DNA of 64,000 nucleotides from Neodiprion pinetum (GCF_021155775.2 NC_060235.2:20637598-20701597), one strand, 5' to 3'; shown: positions 23,536-34,000, counted from the stretch's first letter. Made by a program: numbers and translations. The notes: generated from the sequence alone by a model not told the origin.

Positions 23536-26500
23536 CACCTCTCTCCTTTTCTCTCGTTCGCTCGCTTTCTCTGTACACTAGCCACGACGTGGAGATATAC
23601 CCCTGCGAGAGAGACGCGGGACATCACAAAGCCGCCGCCAACCGGCTACGAGAGCGCCGTCCACCTCGACTCGCTTTATTTTATACTCACTTCAATCTTT
23701 AATGGCCGAGTGAACGCGGTAAATGAACCTCAAACCACGCAAACAGGGCGAACCTAACTTCTCCTTATGGCCACTTTTCACTTGTCCAAGCTATACTTTC
23801 GAAATGTATATTAACATTAAGATGATCATATTTACTCACGAAGCTAAAGTAATCGACGATGCATATTAATACTCAAAATGGAAACATCCAGGCTTTCGAG
23901 TAGACAAGTTTTCAAATTTGATGTAATTCGTTTAACGATTCCGAAGTTGAAGTACACTTTGGTGTCTCTTGGGGACATTGGAAACTGAAATTCCTGAATG
24001 CTAGACTCTAAATGCCGATGTACTGGATTTGGAGATTTGATTAGGTATGCTATATCAAAATACTTGGAATTTAAACTAGAGTCGTTTATTTATAGTAAAT
24101 CTCCTGACGGTGCACGCAGCAAAAAAATACATAATACTCGATAACTCCGAAAGCATGAGAGGAAAGCTGTATAACATAAACCAATCGAATTTGGTAAACT
24201 ATCGAAACAACGCCAGTACCGCTAGTCTAAGGACTCTGAGGTATAGAATTGTCATTTTCCAATAACCATGATGAATCTTGATGTCATCTTTATTTTCATG
24301 GTTTGACTGAATTAAACGTAACGATAAACGCTGAATAATTTTCGTGAGAATATACAAAGTTGTTAAACTTCATTAAGATCGCGTGCAAACAGCACATACC
24401 ATTCGATAATTGTTTTGAGAATAAATGATGTACTGGATGGAATCTCTTCACGTTTTCACAGCACAAATATGTAATATTTACTCACCGAAAAATTTCAGAC
24501 AAATGTGGGCCCCATCCTCGTGTCGATTAACCCATACCATGACGTCGGAAATCCGTTGACGTTGACGAGCACCAGAACTATACCTCTGGCACCGCAGCTC
24601 AACAGGGTTGTTCAAGAGGCTGTTAGGCAGCAATCAGAGACGGGTTATCCGCAGGCAATAATTCTGTCTGGTAAGTAGAACTAGAAAACTTCACAAGTGA
24701 AAAACATAACAAAAGAGAGAGAGAGAAAGAGAAAACAGTCACCAGAGTCGTTAAAAGAGGAGCAAAAACAAACAGCGTTTGCACCGTGTGATGACCATGC
24801 AACGATCGGGTGGCTGGTAATTCGTGATTGCAGGAACGAGTGGCTCGGGCAAAACCTACGCATCGATGCTCCTCCTGAGACAGCTTTTTGACGTAGCTGG
24901 TGGCGGGCCAGAAACAGATGCGTTCAAGCACTTGGCAGCAGCCTTTACAGTCCTGAGGTCACTCGGATCAGCAAAGACGGCAACGAATTCCGAGAGCTCA
25001 AGAATAGTGAGTAAGAGTGTGAAATTTGATGGTAAAAAAATACAGAATTAACAGTGCAACTACAAGTTCGCCGGTACATTTTGTGTGCAATTTTCAAGGG
25101 CCACTTCATCGAAGTTCAAGTGACGGACGGCGCCTTGTACCGGACGAAAATCCACTGCTACTTCCTAGATCAAACCAGGGTGATAAGGCCGCTACCGGAC
25201 GAGAAGAACTATCACATATTCTACCAGATGCTCGCTGGACTAACCCACGAAGAGAGAGGTATGGTATGAAAAATGAATCTCCACGATTCACTGTCGTCAT
25301 CTTAACTGAAATTGAATCAAAGTCGTCATACGAAAGTGGCAATGACATGGTCGATTCCCTTTCCAGCAAAGCTGAACCTCGAGGGTTACAACCTCAATAA
25401 TTTAAGGTATCTGCAACACGGTGACACGAGGCAGGAAGAGACTGAGGATGCGGTTAGGTTCCATTCGTGGAAAGCTTGCTTGGGTGAGTAGAAAACTATC
25501 TCAGCTACTCTGGCTAACAACTATTGGAATGATTCGACAAGTGTGTTGAAATATGTCCTTACCGACACTTTGATCAAAATCTTCAGGAGTCCTTGGAATA
25601 CCATTTCTGGACGTGGTCAGGGTCCTGGCCGCAGTCTTGATACTTGGTAACGTCGGGTTCACGGACGGACCTGGTGTCGAGGTCAGCGTGGTCGGAGAGA
25701 GCGAGCTAGGCGCAGTGGCGGCTTTGCTGGGAGTTCCGCCGCCAGCTTTGCTGAGGGGTTTGACTTCCAGAACGCACAACGCCAGAGGACAGCTGGTGAA
25801 ATCTGTCTGCGATGCAAATATGGTGAGTGTATTGTGCGGTAAAAAATGCTCCGACACCCCTCCACTCCGACATATTCCAGCGTTACCCAAACTCACCATT
25901 TCTCGCAGTCCAACATGACCAGAGACTCCCTCGCCAAGGCTTTGTACTGTCGGACAGTGGCGACCATCGTCAGAAGGGCGAACAGCCTCAAGAGATTGGG
26001 ATCCACCCTCGGCACCCTCTCTTCGGACTCCAATGAGTCCGTTCACAATCAGGCCGAGGTAACCAGTCAGCACGCCTCCACCATCGGCAGTTCAGCAGGT
26101 GTGTGCGTGTGGTTGATTCGTCTTTCGTATTTTCTGCTGCGATTTTTACTATCTTCCATTACTATTTCATTTGATTTTTTTCACCTTAGGTGGAACCGGC
26201 TCGAGAAGTATGGCGGCGTTAAACAACGCGGTAAGACATGCGACGGACGGTTTTATCGGTATCCTAGACATGTTCGGGTTCGAAGACCCAAAGCCGAGCC
26301 AGCTTGAGCATCTATGTATAAATCTGTGCGCGGAAACGATGCAGCATTTTTATAACACCCACATATTCAAAAGTTCGATCGAGAGCTGCAGGGACGAGGG
26401 GATACACTGCGACGTGGAGGTAGATTACGTTGACAACGTGCCTTGCATCGATCTCATCTCATCACTGGTAAGAATCGTTTGATTAAGCCTCTCTCTGCGT

Positions 26501-28930
26501 ATCTATATATAAGGTACTACCATTCAAATATCCGTGAGGACGTTAATCACGCGCGTCTCGCAGCGTGGTTATAGATACTCGATAGTCGAAAATTTGAACT
26601 CGAACCCGAAACTCCCCAGCTCTCCTTAAAGCTGACCCGATACCTAATTCGTCCACGTTGATGCAGCGCACGGGTCTATTGAGTATGCTCGACGTCGAAT
26701 GCTCGATAAGAGGAACAGCTGAGAGCTACGTGTCCAAGGTTAAGGTTCAGCACAAACAGAACCCCAGGCTTTTCGAGTCCAGGATGGTCGACTGCAGGTC
26801 ATTTGGTATTCAGCACTTCGCTGGGAGGGTTGCTTACGACGCCTCCGACTTTCTCGGTGCGTATTCTGCCCCCTCCCCCCCCCCCCCCGGTCCTCTCGTC
26901 GTCCTTCCGAAATCCCTTTCTCCCACCCTTCATAACCACTGACTCATCGAATACTTCCAGACACGAACAAGGACGTGGTGCCCGACGATCTTGTCGCCGT
27001 ATTCTACAAGCACACCTGCAGCTTTGGATTCGCGACGCACCTCTTTGGTAGCGAATTGAAAGCCCTCTATGCCAACGACACGGTTCCCCGTGGAGTAAGC
27101 TTCCGGATATCACCAACGTCACACACGGACCTGTGAGTTTTCCTATCAAATATTGCTTCGCGCAGATTAAAATTTCACCCTGTCTTACCTCAGGCAGATT
27201 CAGAAAATGTTCAGTTCTCTGACAGGCTTAACGGAGACGAGCCTATATCCACCCTTACACAAGACTTCCACACGCGGCTGGATAACCTTCTGAGAACACT
27301 GGTACACGCTAGGCCTCATTTCGTCAGATGCATCCGCAGCAATAGTTCCGAAACACCGGACCATTTGGATCGAGGAGTCGCAATGCGGCAGATCAGGTCA
27401 CTTCAGGTTCTCGAAACCGTCAATTTGATGGCCGGAGGTTTGTTCTTCGCAAAGCTAAGCCATATTTCACCCCCATAGAACACAAACTTACCAAATCGTC
27501 CGTTATCCCACAGGGTATCCACACCGAATGCGTTTCAAGGCATTCAACACCCGGTACAGACTCTTGGCGCCGTTCAAGCAGCTGCGAAGGGCGGAAGAGC
27601 AGGCCGCCGAAGACACGAGACTCATACTGCAGAACGCCCAGCAGATGAAGAGCAAGTTCTCCGCGAGTACCAGCTGGGCTCTGGGAAAACGTCACATATT
27701 TCTGAGTGAAGGTATTCGCCAGCAGCTCGAAGCCATGCGCGCCGACACTCGGCGGCAGGCTGCCACTGCCATACAGGTAAGGAAGAATAGTAAGGAAGCA
27801 AGGTCTCACCTCGAGCAAAATGGATCATAACTGTCCTTTTGCTCCTCAGGCCATCTGGCGAGGATGGCGAATCCGGAGGAGATTGCCAATTCTCAGATCG
27901 GTCATCGGCATCGGCTCAAGCGTCGTTCAAAAACAGCAACAGAATCTTTCAGTTGGCCAGAGAGGAGTGTCCGCCGGAACTGGAAACGCGAACAGTAACG
28001 GCGCTCGTCCCAGGCCTCAACCCATCGCTGGTACCCCACCTCCAGATCCAACGGAAAAGTGTGCCGATCAAAAGATGATTCAGCAGACCTGCACCCTCTT
28101 TGGCCTTGACCTCGTAAGTCGTTCTGACAGTGTCGCCACTCCTCTTGACTTGGCTGGAAAATACATTAATTAAGATTCATGGAAACTGGCGTGTGTCACT
28201 TTTTATTCAGTATGATTGTGGTAACGAAACTTGTTGGTCGAATTGATTAAGAACAAATTCTGCAGAGCTGAACATCTTCATTAGGTAAGCATTTGGAATA
28301 GTTTCGCAAAGTAGCAGGCAAATTCTCTGGTCAGAATTGAGTGATCATCCCAAACTTAGTTTAAATATATACCACCGTCAAGTCCGGAATCAAGTCATGT
28401 TAAACTGTCCTGAAATTAACGTTTCATCATTTCGCAGGAACGGCCACCACCGGTACCTCCGTCGAGGTCTTACACCGTCACCGGAAATACAAAGTTGGGC
28501 TATCCACAGTCGAGGGTGATGAAGTCGCCGTTTCCAGGTAGGGGTCGGTGGGCAGAAAGCTTAAAGCCTTATTTCGATGGTTGACTGATAATCAAAAGAG
28601 TACCTAAGTCCTTTGGGCATTAAAGTTCCGACTCTAAACGACGAATTCCAACATTGTCTCGAAAAAGTTTACCCTTTAGGAAAATAATCACAGTCGTCTA
28701 TTTTTCCCCTGTTCGTCCAACGATCCCACGAAGCTTTTCATAACCCGAGCGTTTTATGTTTCCACATAGCAGAAGGAGGAGACGGCGAGATTATGCTGTA
28801 CAAGGGTGAGACGGTGATCGTGGTCGGAGCTTCGTCGAGAAGAGGGCATCTCCTGGTTGAGCACAACGGTTCGACGCTGCACGTTCCGTACCAGTTCATG
28901 GAGTTGAAGCCCTACAACGTGAACGTATGA
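11235..28930 (+). CDS. dachs: Unconventional myosin, Dachs-like (class XX), 17 coding exons
   Basis: Joined exons: 11235-11325, 19692-20045, 21219-21508, 24499-24670, 24834-25006, 25099-25258, 25367-25483, 25587-25822, 25909-26098, 26190-26467, 26667-26856, 26961-27132, 27226-27437, 27514-27776, 27850-28113, 28438-28537, 28770-28930. All introns are GT-AG, phases agree, and 3423 nt encode 1140 residues. Order: helical segment and Asn-rich extension (1-148), motor with P-loop GTSGSGKT (303-310), switch I NSESSRI (354-360), switch II DMFGFE (621-626), converter, one IQ motif (964-978), Pro-rich tail, C-terminal SH3-like segment (about 1094-1136). Dachs in Drosophila accumulates at junctional membranes downstream of Fat/Dachsous, antagonises Warts and supports Yorkie-driven growth and planar polarity. 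Length and layout are close to what I recall for Drosophila Dachs (about 1.2 thousand residues). The family call rests on the divergent motor, the single IQ motif and the short tail; a search is needed for proof. Start chosen: the only in-frame ATG of exon 1, with G at -3 and +4. Confidence 0.85.
13344..13740. mobile_element. Probable diverged MITE of the CACTGAGA family
   Basis: The left end CACTGAGAAAAACTTTATTT resembles the left end of the copy at 30485. Near 13,700 the text AAAATAGTTGGGGACT resembles AAATAGTTAAGGACT of that copy. The right terminus is eroded, so the boundary is approximate. Confidence 0.4.
14767..15444. mobile_element. Foldback (long terminal inverted repeat) element, about 680 bp
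   Basis: Almost the whole segment is a hairpin. The left arm from TATCAACAA (14767) pairs with the right arm ending TTGTTGATA (15444), and inner landmarks pair as well: CACCAAGTTCAAAC near 14848 with GTTTGAACTTGGTG near 15350, and ATGTCATTCATTTCTGCACA near 15019 with TGTGCAGAAATGAATGACAT near 15172. The loop lies around 15,080-15,120. The mirrored open frames on the two strands are a consequence of the hairpin. No transposase is encoded. Confidence 0.85.
16450..16800. other. GC-rich island in intron 1, unassigned
   Basis: An abrupt GC-rich insert in AT-rich DNA, open in two plus-strand frames and one minus-strand frame (longest 132 codons, minus, 16490-16888). I recognise no domain. The sharp composition change suggests a transposon fragment or a captured exon piece. 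Confidence 0.35.
19692..20045 (+). CDS. dachs: Myosin exon 2 (helical segment, Pro-rich and Asn-rich extension)
   Basis: Preceded by TCTGTTTCAG. Residues about 38-61 form a Leu/Arg-rich heptad-like helix (HLQQRLRSLSTELVTLRNRL), followed by a Pro/Thr-rich stretch and a low-complexity Asn/Ser tract at about 116-135 encoded by AAC/AAT/AGC triplets. The donor TCCG|GTTTGT leaves one G that completes Asp149 with exon 3. The Asn tract is likely length-variable. Confidence 0.85.
20875..20959 (+). CDS. dachs: Candidate alternative first exon of the myosin gene
   Basis: Inside intron 2, an ATG in a near-perfect Kozak context (ACAGCCATGG) opens a 28-codon frame (MAPGKSTLSEPSQLSRRLCL...) that runs to a good donor (GTCG|GTGAGA). 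It leaves one G, exactly what exon 3 needs. Use of this exon would give a protein of about 1020 residues without the helical and Asn-rich N-terminus but with the full motor and tail. The phase match alone has a one-in-three chance of being accidental. Confidence 0.45.
21219..21508 (+). CDS. dachs: Myosin exon 3 (entry to motor domain)
   Basis: Acceptor TGTCCCCACAG. Encodes residues 149-245, including TSLDDLIHLSGPLTEDAVLK, which matches the start of myosin heads (a 'DDL..L..L.E..VL..L..R' pattern), and ends ...RFCAEQYH at a CAC|GTGAGT donor in phase 0. The pre-motor part is basic and then Pro-rich. Confidence 0.92.
24499..25006 (+). CDS. dachs: Myosin exons 4 and 5 (nucleotide pocket: P-loop and switch I)
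   Basis: Coding parts are 24499-24670 and 24834-25006. Exon 4 holds the conserved GPILVSINPYHDVG strand and ends within the P-loop glycine; exon 5 completes GTSGSGKT and ends at the switch I segment NSESSRI. The myosin consensus P-loop is GESGAGKT and switch I is NxNSSRFGK. Here Glu becomes Thr in the P-loop, and switch I loses its second Asn and the Phe. These changes suggest weakened or absent ATP cycling, in keeping with published ideas on Dachs. Confidence 0.93.
25099..25483 (+). CDS. dachs: Myosin exons 6 and 7 (upper 50-kDa region, first part)
   Basis: Coding parts are 25099-25258 and 25367-25483. Exon 6 begins GHFIEVQV right after switch I (canonical GKFIxI) and carries NYHIFYQMLAGL, the 'F.iFYQlL.G' signature of myosin heads. 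Exon 7 encodes LNLEGYNLNNLRYLQHG, the usual 'L.......y.yL..g' segment. Junction phases are 0, 1, 1. Confidence 0.92.
25587..26098 (+). CDS. dachs: Myosin exons 8 and 9 (upper 50-kDa region, second part)
   Basis: Coding parts are 25587-25822 and 25909-26098. Exon 8 has VLAAVLILGNVGF, matching the conserved 'aaiLhLGNi.F' myosin helix. Exon 9 has MTRDSLAKALYCRTVATIV, matching 'ar.aLaK.lY.rlF.wlV'. A Ser/Asn/Gln-rich, poorly conserved insert (residues about 566-594) follows before switch II, where ordinary myosins have only a few residues. Confidence 0.92.
26190..26856 (+). CDS. dachs: Myosin exons 10 and 11 (switch II, relay helix, lower 50-kDa)
   Basis: Coding parts are 26190-26467 and 26667-26856. 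Switch II is ILDMFGFE (residues 619-626), and the relay helix CINLCAETMQHFYNTHIFK keeps the 'iN..nE.lQ.ff..hiFk' pattern. Exon 11 gives GLLSMLDVEC (canonical 'G....LdeE') and FGIQHFAGRVAYDASDFLD (canonical 'F.I.HyAG.V.Y....FL.'). Confidence 0.95.
26961..27437 (+). CDS. dachs: Myosin exons 12 and 13 (loop 2 and actin-binding strut region, SH helices)
   Basis: Coding parts are 26961-27132 and 27226-27437. TNKDVVPDDLVAVF corresponds to 'KN.D.v..dl...l'. After the loop 2 position comes LTQDFHTRLDNLLRTLVHAR, the canonical 'F...L..Lm.tL....PhfvRCIkpN' segment with RCIRSN. The phase-2 donor CCT|GTGAGT joins TGACAG|G to make Leu808. A second in-frame splice pair exists (donor after 27094, acceptor before 27194). 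Confidence 0.9.
27514..28113 (+). CDS. dachs: Myosin exons 14 and 15 (converter, IQ motif, linker)
   Basis: Coding parts are 27514-27776 and 27850-28113. GYPHRMRFKAFNTRYRLL is the converter start (canonical 'GFP.R..f..F..RY..L'), and WALGKRHIFLSEGIRQQLE matches 'y.iGktKvFlr.g....Le'. The lever carries one IQ motif split by the intron, AIQ|AIWRGWRIRRRL, which would bind one light chain or calmodulin. The tail after it is Gln-, Asn- and Pro-rich, with no coiled coil. Confidence 0.93.
28438..28930 (+). CDS. dachs: Myosin exons 16 and 17 (SH3-ligand-like motif and C-terminal SH3-like segment)
   Basis: Coding parts are 28438-28537 and 28770-28930, stop TGA at 28928-28930. Exon 16 encodes ERPPPVPPSRSYT, with a PxxPxR (class II SH3 ligand) motif. 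Exon 17 reads LYKGETVIVVGASSRRGHLL and later HVPYQFMELKPY, the pattern of an SH3 fold (KGE..V, hydrophobic strands, VP.....L). Drosophila Dachs is known to bind the SH3 protein Dlish/Vamana through its C-terminal region, so the proline motif is a natural candidate site. The domain assignment is by eye. Confidence 0.85.
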
Positions 28931-29900
28931 TGAATAAGCCATTATTGTGAGTTGGCGAGTAGATATTTTGTTCGACGTTAACGCCGTCCAGACTACGTTG
29001 TTGTACGATGAGTGTAGGAAAACTCGGTGGTGCATGTACGTTCAGCCGGCAATTGTTTGTTCAAAGTTCGGAGTGAGGGTGGGTCGCGGGTTCAGGAACC
29101 GCCTATAGAGTCACTGGGAGTTAATTTACCGCGATCACTCAGCTCCACCCCGTTCCGGGGCCGCTCCGCGGAATCTGCAAAGTTTCGAACACTCGATTCT
29201 ATCGTATTAATTGCCCCTGCAGCGCGATGCAATCGTCGTATTCCCAGTTCAAGTACATTACTCAGTTCGTTACCAACGCGGCACTGCATGCAGTTCTGTA
29301 TCATTATTTATGACAAGATCATACATCCGTGCACGCCACTCTGCGTGCAAAAGTTTCCGTAATGCATACCTACTCAGGGACCGCGCTTCGCTGACGTTTG
29401 TAATACCGACGCGAAAGGCAATTCCCTCTACGTCTTTGGAAAAAGCGATCATCGCAGGATACCAAGCGCGGAATTACCGAAATCTGTATGATTCCTATAA
29501 ATGATCCGTTTCTACATTCAAAATGTATTTTTGTTTCAACTTCGGATAACATGTACATCTTGCGGTGAGGAAAAAATAAAAAAATGTGACGGAAAAAGTG
29601 TGCACACAAGAAGTGTGATTCAATAAGGATTCAAAAATTACAAGGATCAAGATCAATCAAGTCAAATTCAGTTGTGGTAATACTTTCTCAGAATGAAAGA
29701 AAAAATTTTGTACAACCTAATTTCGTGTACAAAAGTGTAAATATTAATTATATCATGACAATGACATTTTTTCGATATCACACATGTCTTTTTTTTTTGT
29801 TGCTTTTCAACAATTGCCACGAATTGTAGCTCATTTTGTGCGTAAATAAATGCTCTGGAAATTAATATTCAGAAAACTTAAACGTACAATGAAAATAAAC
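28931..29900 (+). other. Probable 3' UTR of the myosin gene
   Basis: After the TGA at 28928 there is no further coding signal. AATAAA hexamers occur at 29575-29580, near 29846 and near 29893, any of which could direct polyadenylation. The short open frames at 29,030-29,500 lack a recognisable domain or splice sites and are best read as UTR. Confidence 0.5.
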
Positions 29901-30484
29901 TCACATCGATGAAAAAGCGGAACGGTATTGTGATCTTTGTGATAACGATTTTTATTTCAATGTATAGTTTCCAATATTCTTCCAATATGTTGATGGTGTG
30001 ATACGCCAACGTGAAAGTTCCGAGAAATGGTAGCGAAATCTTTCCGCACTCTGATCACGTGCGCGCAAGTGTCTTGATTCTCGCTTATATTCTCGATATT
30101 ACACACTGAACTATCGGCACGTTCAACGGCGGCATCAAGACTCTTCGTTCGCCTTCAGATCCTAGATTTTTACTGAAAATACTGCGAGGATTGTTTCACA
30201 AGCTCAGGCACGAATTGTGTTTCAATTTTGCTTGATAAGAACTCGGTGCGAAAATTGAAAAAAAAAATAAAAAATCGGCTTCACATCTTTATCAGACAAT
30301 TGATTACGTGATTCAAATTATCACCTTATCCGACCTGTGTGTTAATTTTCGTACTGTTTTTTTTTTTTATTTTTTTCACTTTATTAGTAAATTTATACTA
30401 CAACCTAATTAACAAAACTCGATCATTGTCAACGGAGAATTTCTCCATTAGACACATTATAAACACGTTATTGCATGAGTCGTG

Positions 30485-30890
30485 CACTGAGAAAAATGTC
30501 ATTTGTTACAGTAACTAGAAAAATTCAGAAAACAGGTATCGGTAAAAAAAAACTGTTTGAATATTGTTGAAATTACAAAAAACGAGGTACGCCTAACCAT
30601 TTTGCGCTATCGTCGATCCTTTTTTGGTAATGGCAACGCAAAATCAGTTTGTTCGGTTTACGCTACTTTTTAGTTAAATGAGGCTTTAACATTAAATTTT
30701 CGCAACAGTTACAAGAAAATATAGTAACAGTGATCGTAATGAGAAAGAATAGTAACAGATACTAGACTTTATGGTAACAGTTAGAAAACTAATTTACATT
30801 TTCTACCTAGAACTAAATTTTTTGACTGTGGTAAAAAATGTAAATAGTTAAGGACTGTGCGGTAACCGGAACTAAAAATTTCTCTCGGTG
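30485..30890. mobile_element. MITE, CACTGAGA family, about 406 bp
   Basis: Termini are CACTGAGAAAAATGTCATTT on the left and, read inward on the other strand, CACCGAGAGAAATTTTTAGT. A near-identical partial copy lies at 53368 in the opposite orientation, sharing TTTTTAGTTCCGGTTA and GTCCTTAACTATTT. There is no coding capacity. Confidence 0.75.
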
Positions 30891-31019
30891 TGGTACAGGT
30901 TCGACATTTGGAAGGAAAAGAGAACCAGTGATCAAAAAAGAAAAAAAATCGTGACCAAACATTTTCAATTAAAAAAATTACTCTCGTCAAAACGAGCCAC
31001 GATCTCTGGGGAACACACA

Positions 31020-31055
<36 letters not shown>

Positions 31056-34000
31056 AAAGAAGAAATATCGTTACTAGCCTGATACGTAATAAACGATTGT
31101 TAATTTTCGGTCGCGTATCGTTATTCATCGTCGTTGATCACTCCGGAAAATAAAATTCGAAGAATCGCAATTAAGCGTGGATCATACTTTCTCAATGTGA
31201 AAAATAGCAGAACGGATGATAAAAAGTTGACTTGACATATCCCACGAGCACCGCACGACGTTTCTGCATACATGCACCGCCCGATTCCATTAGCGGAATT
31301 TAATCTGACTTGGGTGATATTAAAACGCGCTTTAAATGCTTTCAAGAATTCAATATTCTTCTTTCGCCACCGCGAGGCCTAATGAATTTCCCGTAATTAG
31401 TTATCGACTCTTCCGCATCAGCTGCACCCTGCGACCCCCGACATTCCGCACAATGTAAGGACAATACGGTTACTGCATGCGGCGAGTTACTCGCTTCGAA
31501 CCCCAAAACCACTTGCTTATATTCTGCAAGCTCGTATACCAACTACGTAGTAAATTTCGCAAGTTACGTTCACCTTATTAGAGTTAGCACGTCGCGCAGC
31601 GCGACGAATAGGAATAGGTTGCAGGCTTGGGATCATTAAAGGGGCATGTACGAGTAGATTGGCTGAAGAAGTGGATGAGTTTCGGGAATTACTATTTCGA
31701 AAAGCAATCATTTGATTCGATTTGAAATTGTTTTATTCCAAACTATGTATTTAACTATGCATTGGTATTGAGAAGAACGTCAACCATTTCGCTCAGCGAG
31801 ATATTTCGCTTCATACGATATTTCCAAAACGGCTCAAGTAGATCATGTAACCGAAATTCAGAGACAGTATTTACCGACAGTATGCGCTCTTTGCCACGAA
31901 TCGATTACGATTTCTTTCTCAAACGCAAAGTTGAAATTCGATTTGTCGTTTGAAATTTACTACTTTATTTTACTGAATCAAGAGAAAAATGATCGAAATA
32001 GTAGAAATATATAAATGAAGCTCGATCTACGTACCCTTTAATGTAACAAACCCCAAGTAATTGAATATTTTCTAGTCGAGATATAAATTCCCAAAATTCA
32101 CCAACTTTCTTACTCGTATAAACTATTTATACCGCCCACTTGCATCGTTGGTCGTCCTAGATCATAAAATTCGCTCAAAAATATTCCGTCTTCCATAATT
32201 TATACACATAATATAATTGATAAGAAAGTAATAACCGCATAGGTTTATATTTAAGACAGTTTAATTAGTATTACAGGATGGTTTTATAGAATTGAAAAGC
32301 GAATGAGATTCGATATATTTTATATTCAATTATTGTTATTTTCATGTACGCATCGTGTACCCGCATCTACGTAATAAATACATGTCCATGTATGATATCG
32401 ATATCTTATATCGATCATATACGAGTATTATAGGTTGACTATGTTTTACACGAATGAAAAGTATGCATAGTATATAAGTACATCCGTTGTATAGAGTGAT
32501 TATCTATCAACAGAATGTTCCGTCGTCTGCTATAGTTCAATGTGTATGCGCCACGATTCGAGAGCAGTTGTTTATCAGGTCGACCAACCGTCATTTCCCG
32601 TAACCTCAAAAATTCTTACCGTTCACCTCCGAGCTATTTCCTTCTCCGGAAAGCCAACCTTATACCGAGTCACCCAGTAAGCATTCCAGTATTATTATAT
32701 TTCATTGGTGCAACACCGACAGCTGTTAAAATTTTTCAGGTTGTGTACGTTCACCGCGGCGAACTGTCTAAATTCATAACGGTTGGTCGCCCTGACAAAC
32801 AGTTGCTCTCGAATTGTGGCGCATGCGCGTTAAATTTTTGCAAACGACGGATCATTCTCTCCATAGATAATCACTGTATATTCGACAAACAGTATTTTGC
32901 CATCTTTCCAATCCTCACGTCATTATAGTGCCAATATTACATACCTACAATACAGAGTATAAAAATTCTGTCATCATATTACTATATTGTTGGATGCGCA
33001 CCGAATTATTTTTGCATCCCATAATATCATCCGTGTATTATTATAACTGAGCATTTATTATTCTATACATTTAGATATAGTAAATAAACAAACGAACAAG
33101 TTCATCAAGAGCGTAGATTCGATAAATAAATATTTTGTATATGCATTCGTAAATATATATTCAATTTATACTCATAAATTTCATCATAAATTAATAATTT
33201 AAGACTTATATTATATGCTATAAATAACGTGGCATATCAAAGCATGAATACATATTCTGATAGTTATTTACGCGTCGACACAAATCGTACGTATGATTAG
33301 AATTTAAGGCCGCAGTCCAGTTTTAAAAGCATATATATAAATATATTTGAGTATTAATGTTATAAACTGTAAATAGATACACGCTCAAGTATATAGCGTA
33401 AGCGAATACATATACAGATACATATACACATATATGCATACATGTACACATACATAAACATATGCATATATATATATATATATATATACACATACCTATA
33501 TACATATAAATGTCATAATGATATTATAATGAGAAACTGAATAAAGCGCGAGAAATGAATTTGCTTCTGGTGCTGGTTCATATTTCCTGCTTCCCTCTCC
33601 TTTCTCCCTATCCAAGTGAAAAAAATAGGAGGTAAAGAATTCTCAAACATTTGCACATCCTTCCAGCTTTTTTCCTTGTGTAATTTAATCGTAATTAATA
33701 TGAAGAGGCAAAAAACCACGGACTGATAAAGCTTCGAGGTTTTTTTTTTATACCTGGCGAATTTTTCCGCGAGGTATAATTGAATAAAATGTGTTTACTA
33801 TATCGAGAAAAGTGAATTATTTTTGTATATTATAAAACAATTCAATTTTTACAATATCATAGGTATTTCCAACAATTCTCGGGCAAACTCGATTAAAAAC
33901 GAATAAATCAACAATATTCGTAACATTCTTACTAAGAAAATTTGACTGTATGTATTTTCTGAATGTTCGAATGCTGCCTCTGAAGGTGGAAGCGAATAAT

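Larger units (their letters stand above)
20046..24498 (+). other. Myosin introns 2 and 3
   Basis: Introns 20046-21218 and 21509-24498 flank exon 3. Intron 2 contains the candidate alternative first exon at 20875. Intron 3 has a pyrimidine-rich stretch around 23,410-23,560 ending in (TC)n and otherwise unremarkable sequence. Confidence 0.7.

Noticed and set aside
25501..26073. 190-codon minus-strand frame
   Set aside because: Antisense to myosin exons 8 and 9, which are clearly coding on the plus strand; no recognisable domain.
27095..27132. Idea that exon 12 must end at the 27094 donor
   Set aside because: The longer form reads naturally into LNGDEPISTL through a pyrimidine-rich acceptor, so the shorter form is kept only as an alternative.
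31021..31053. 33-base poly-A as a processed-pseudogene tail
   Set aside because: No retrocopy sequence precedes it; the window has many such homopolymers.
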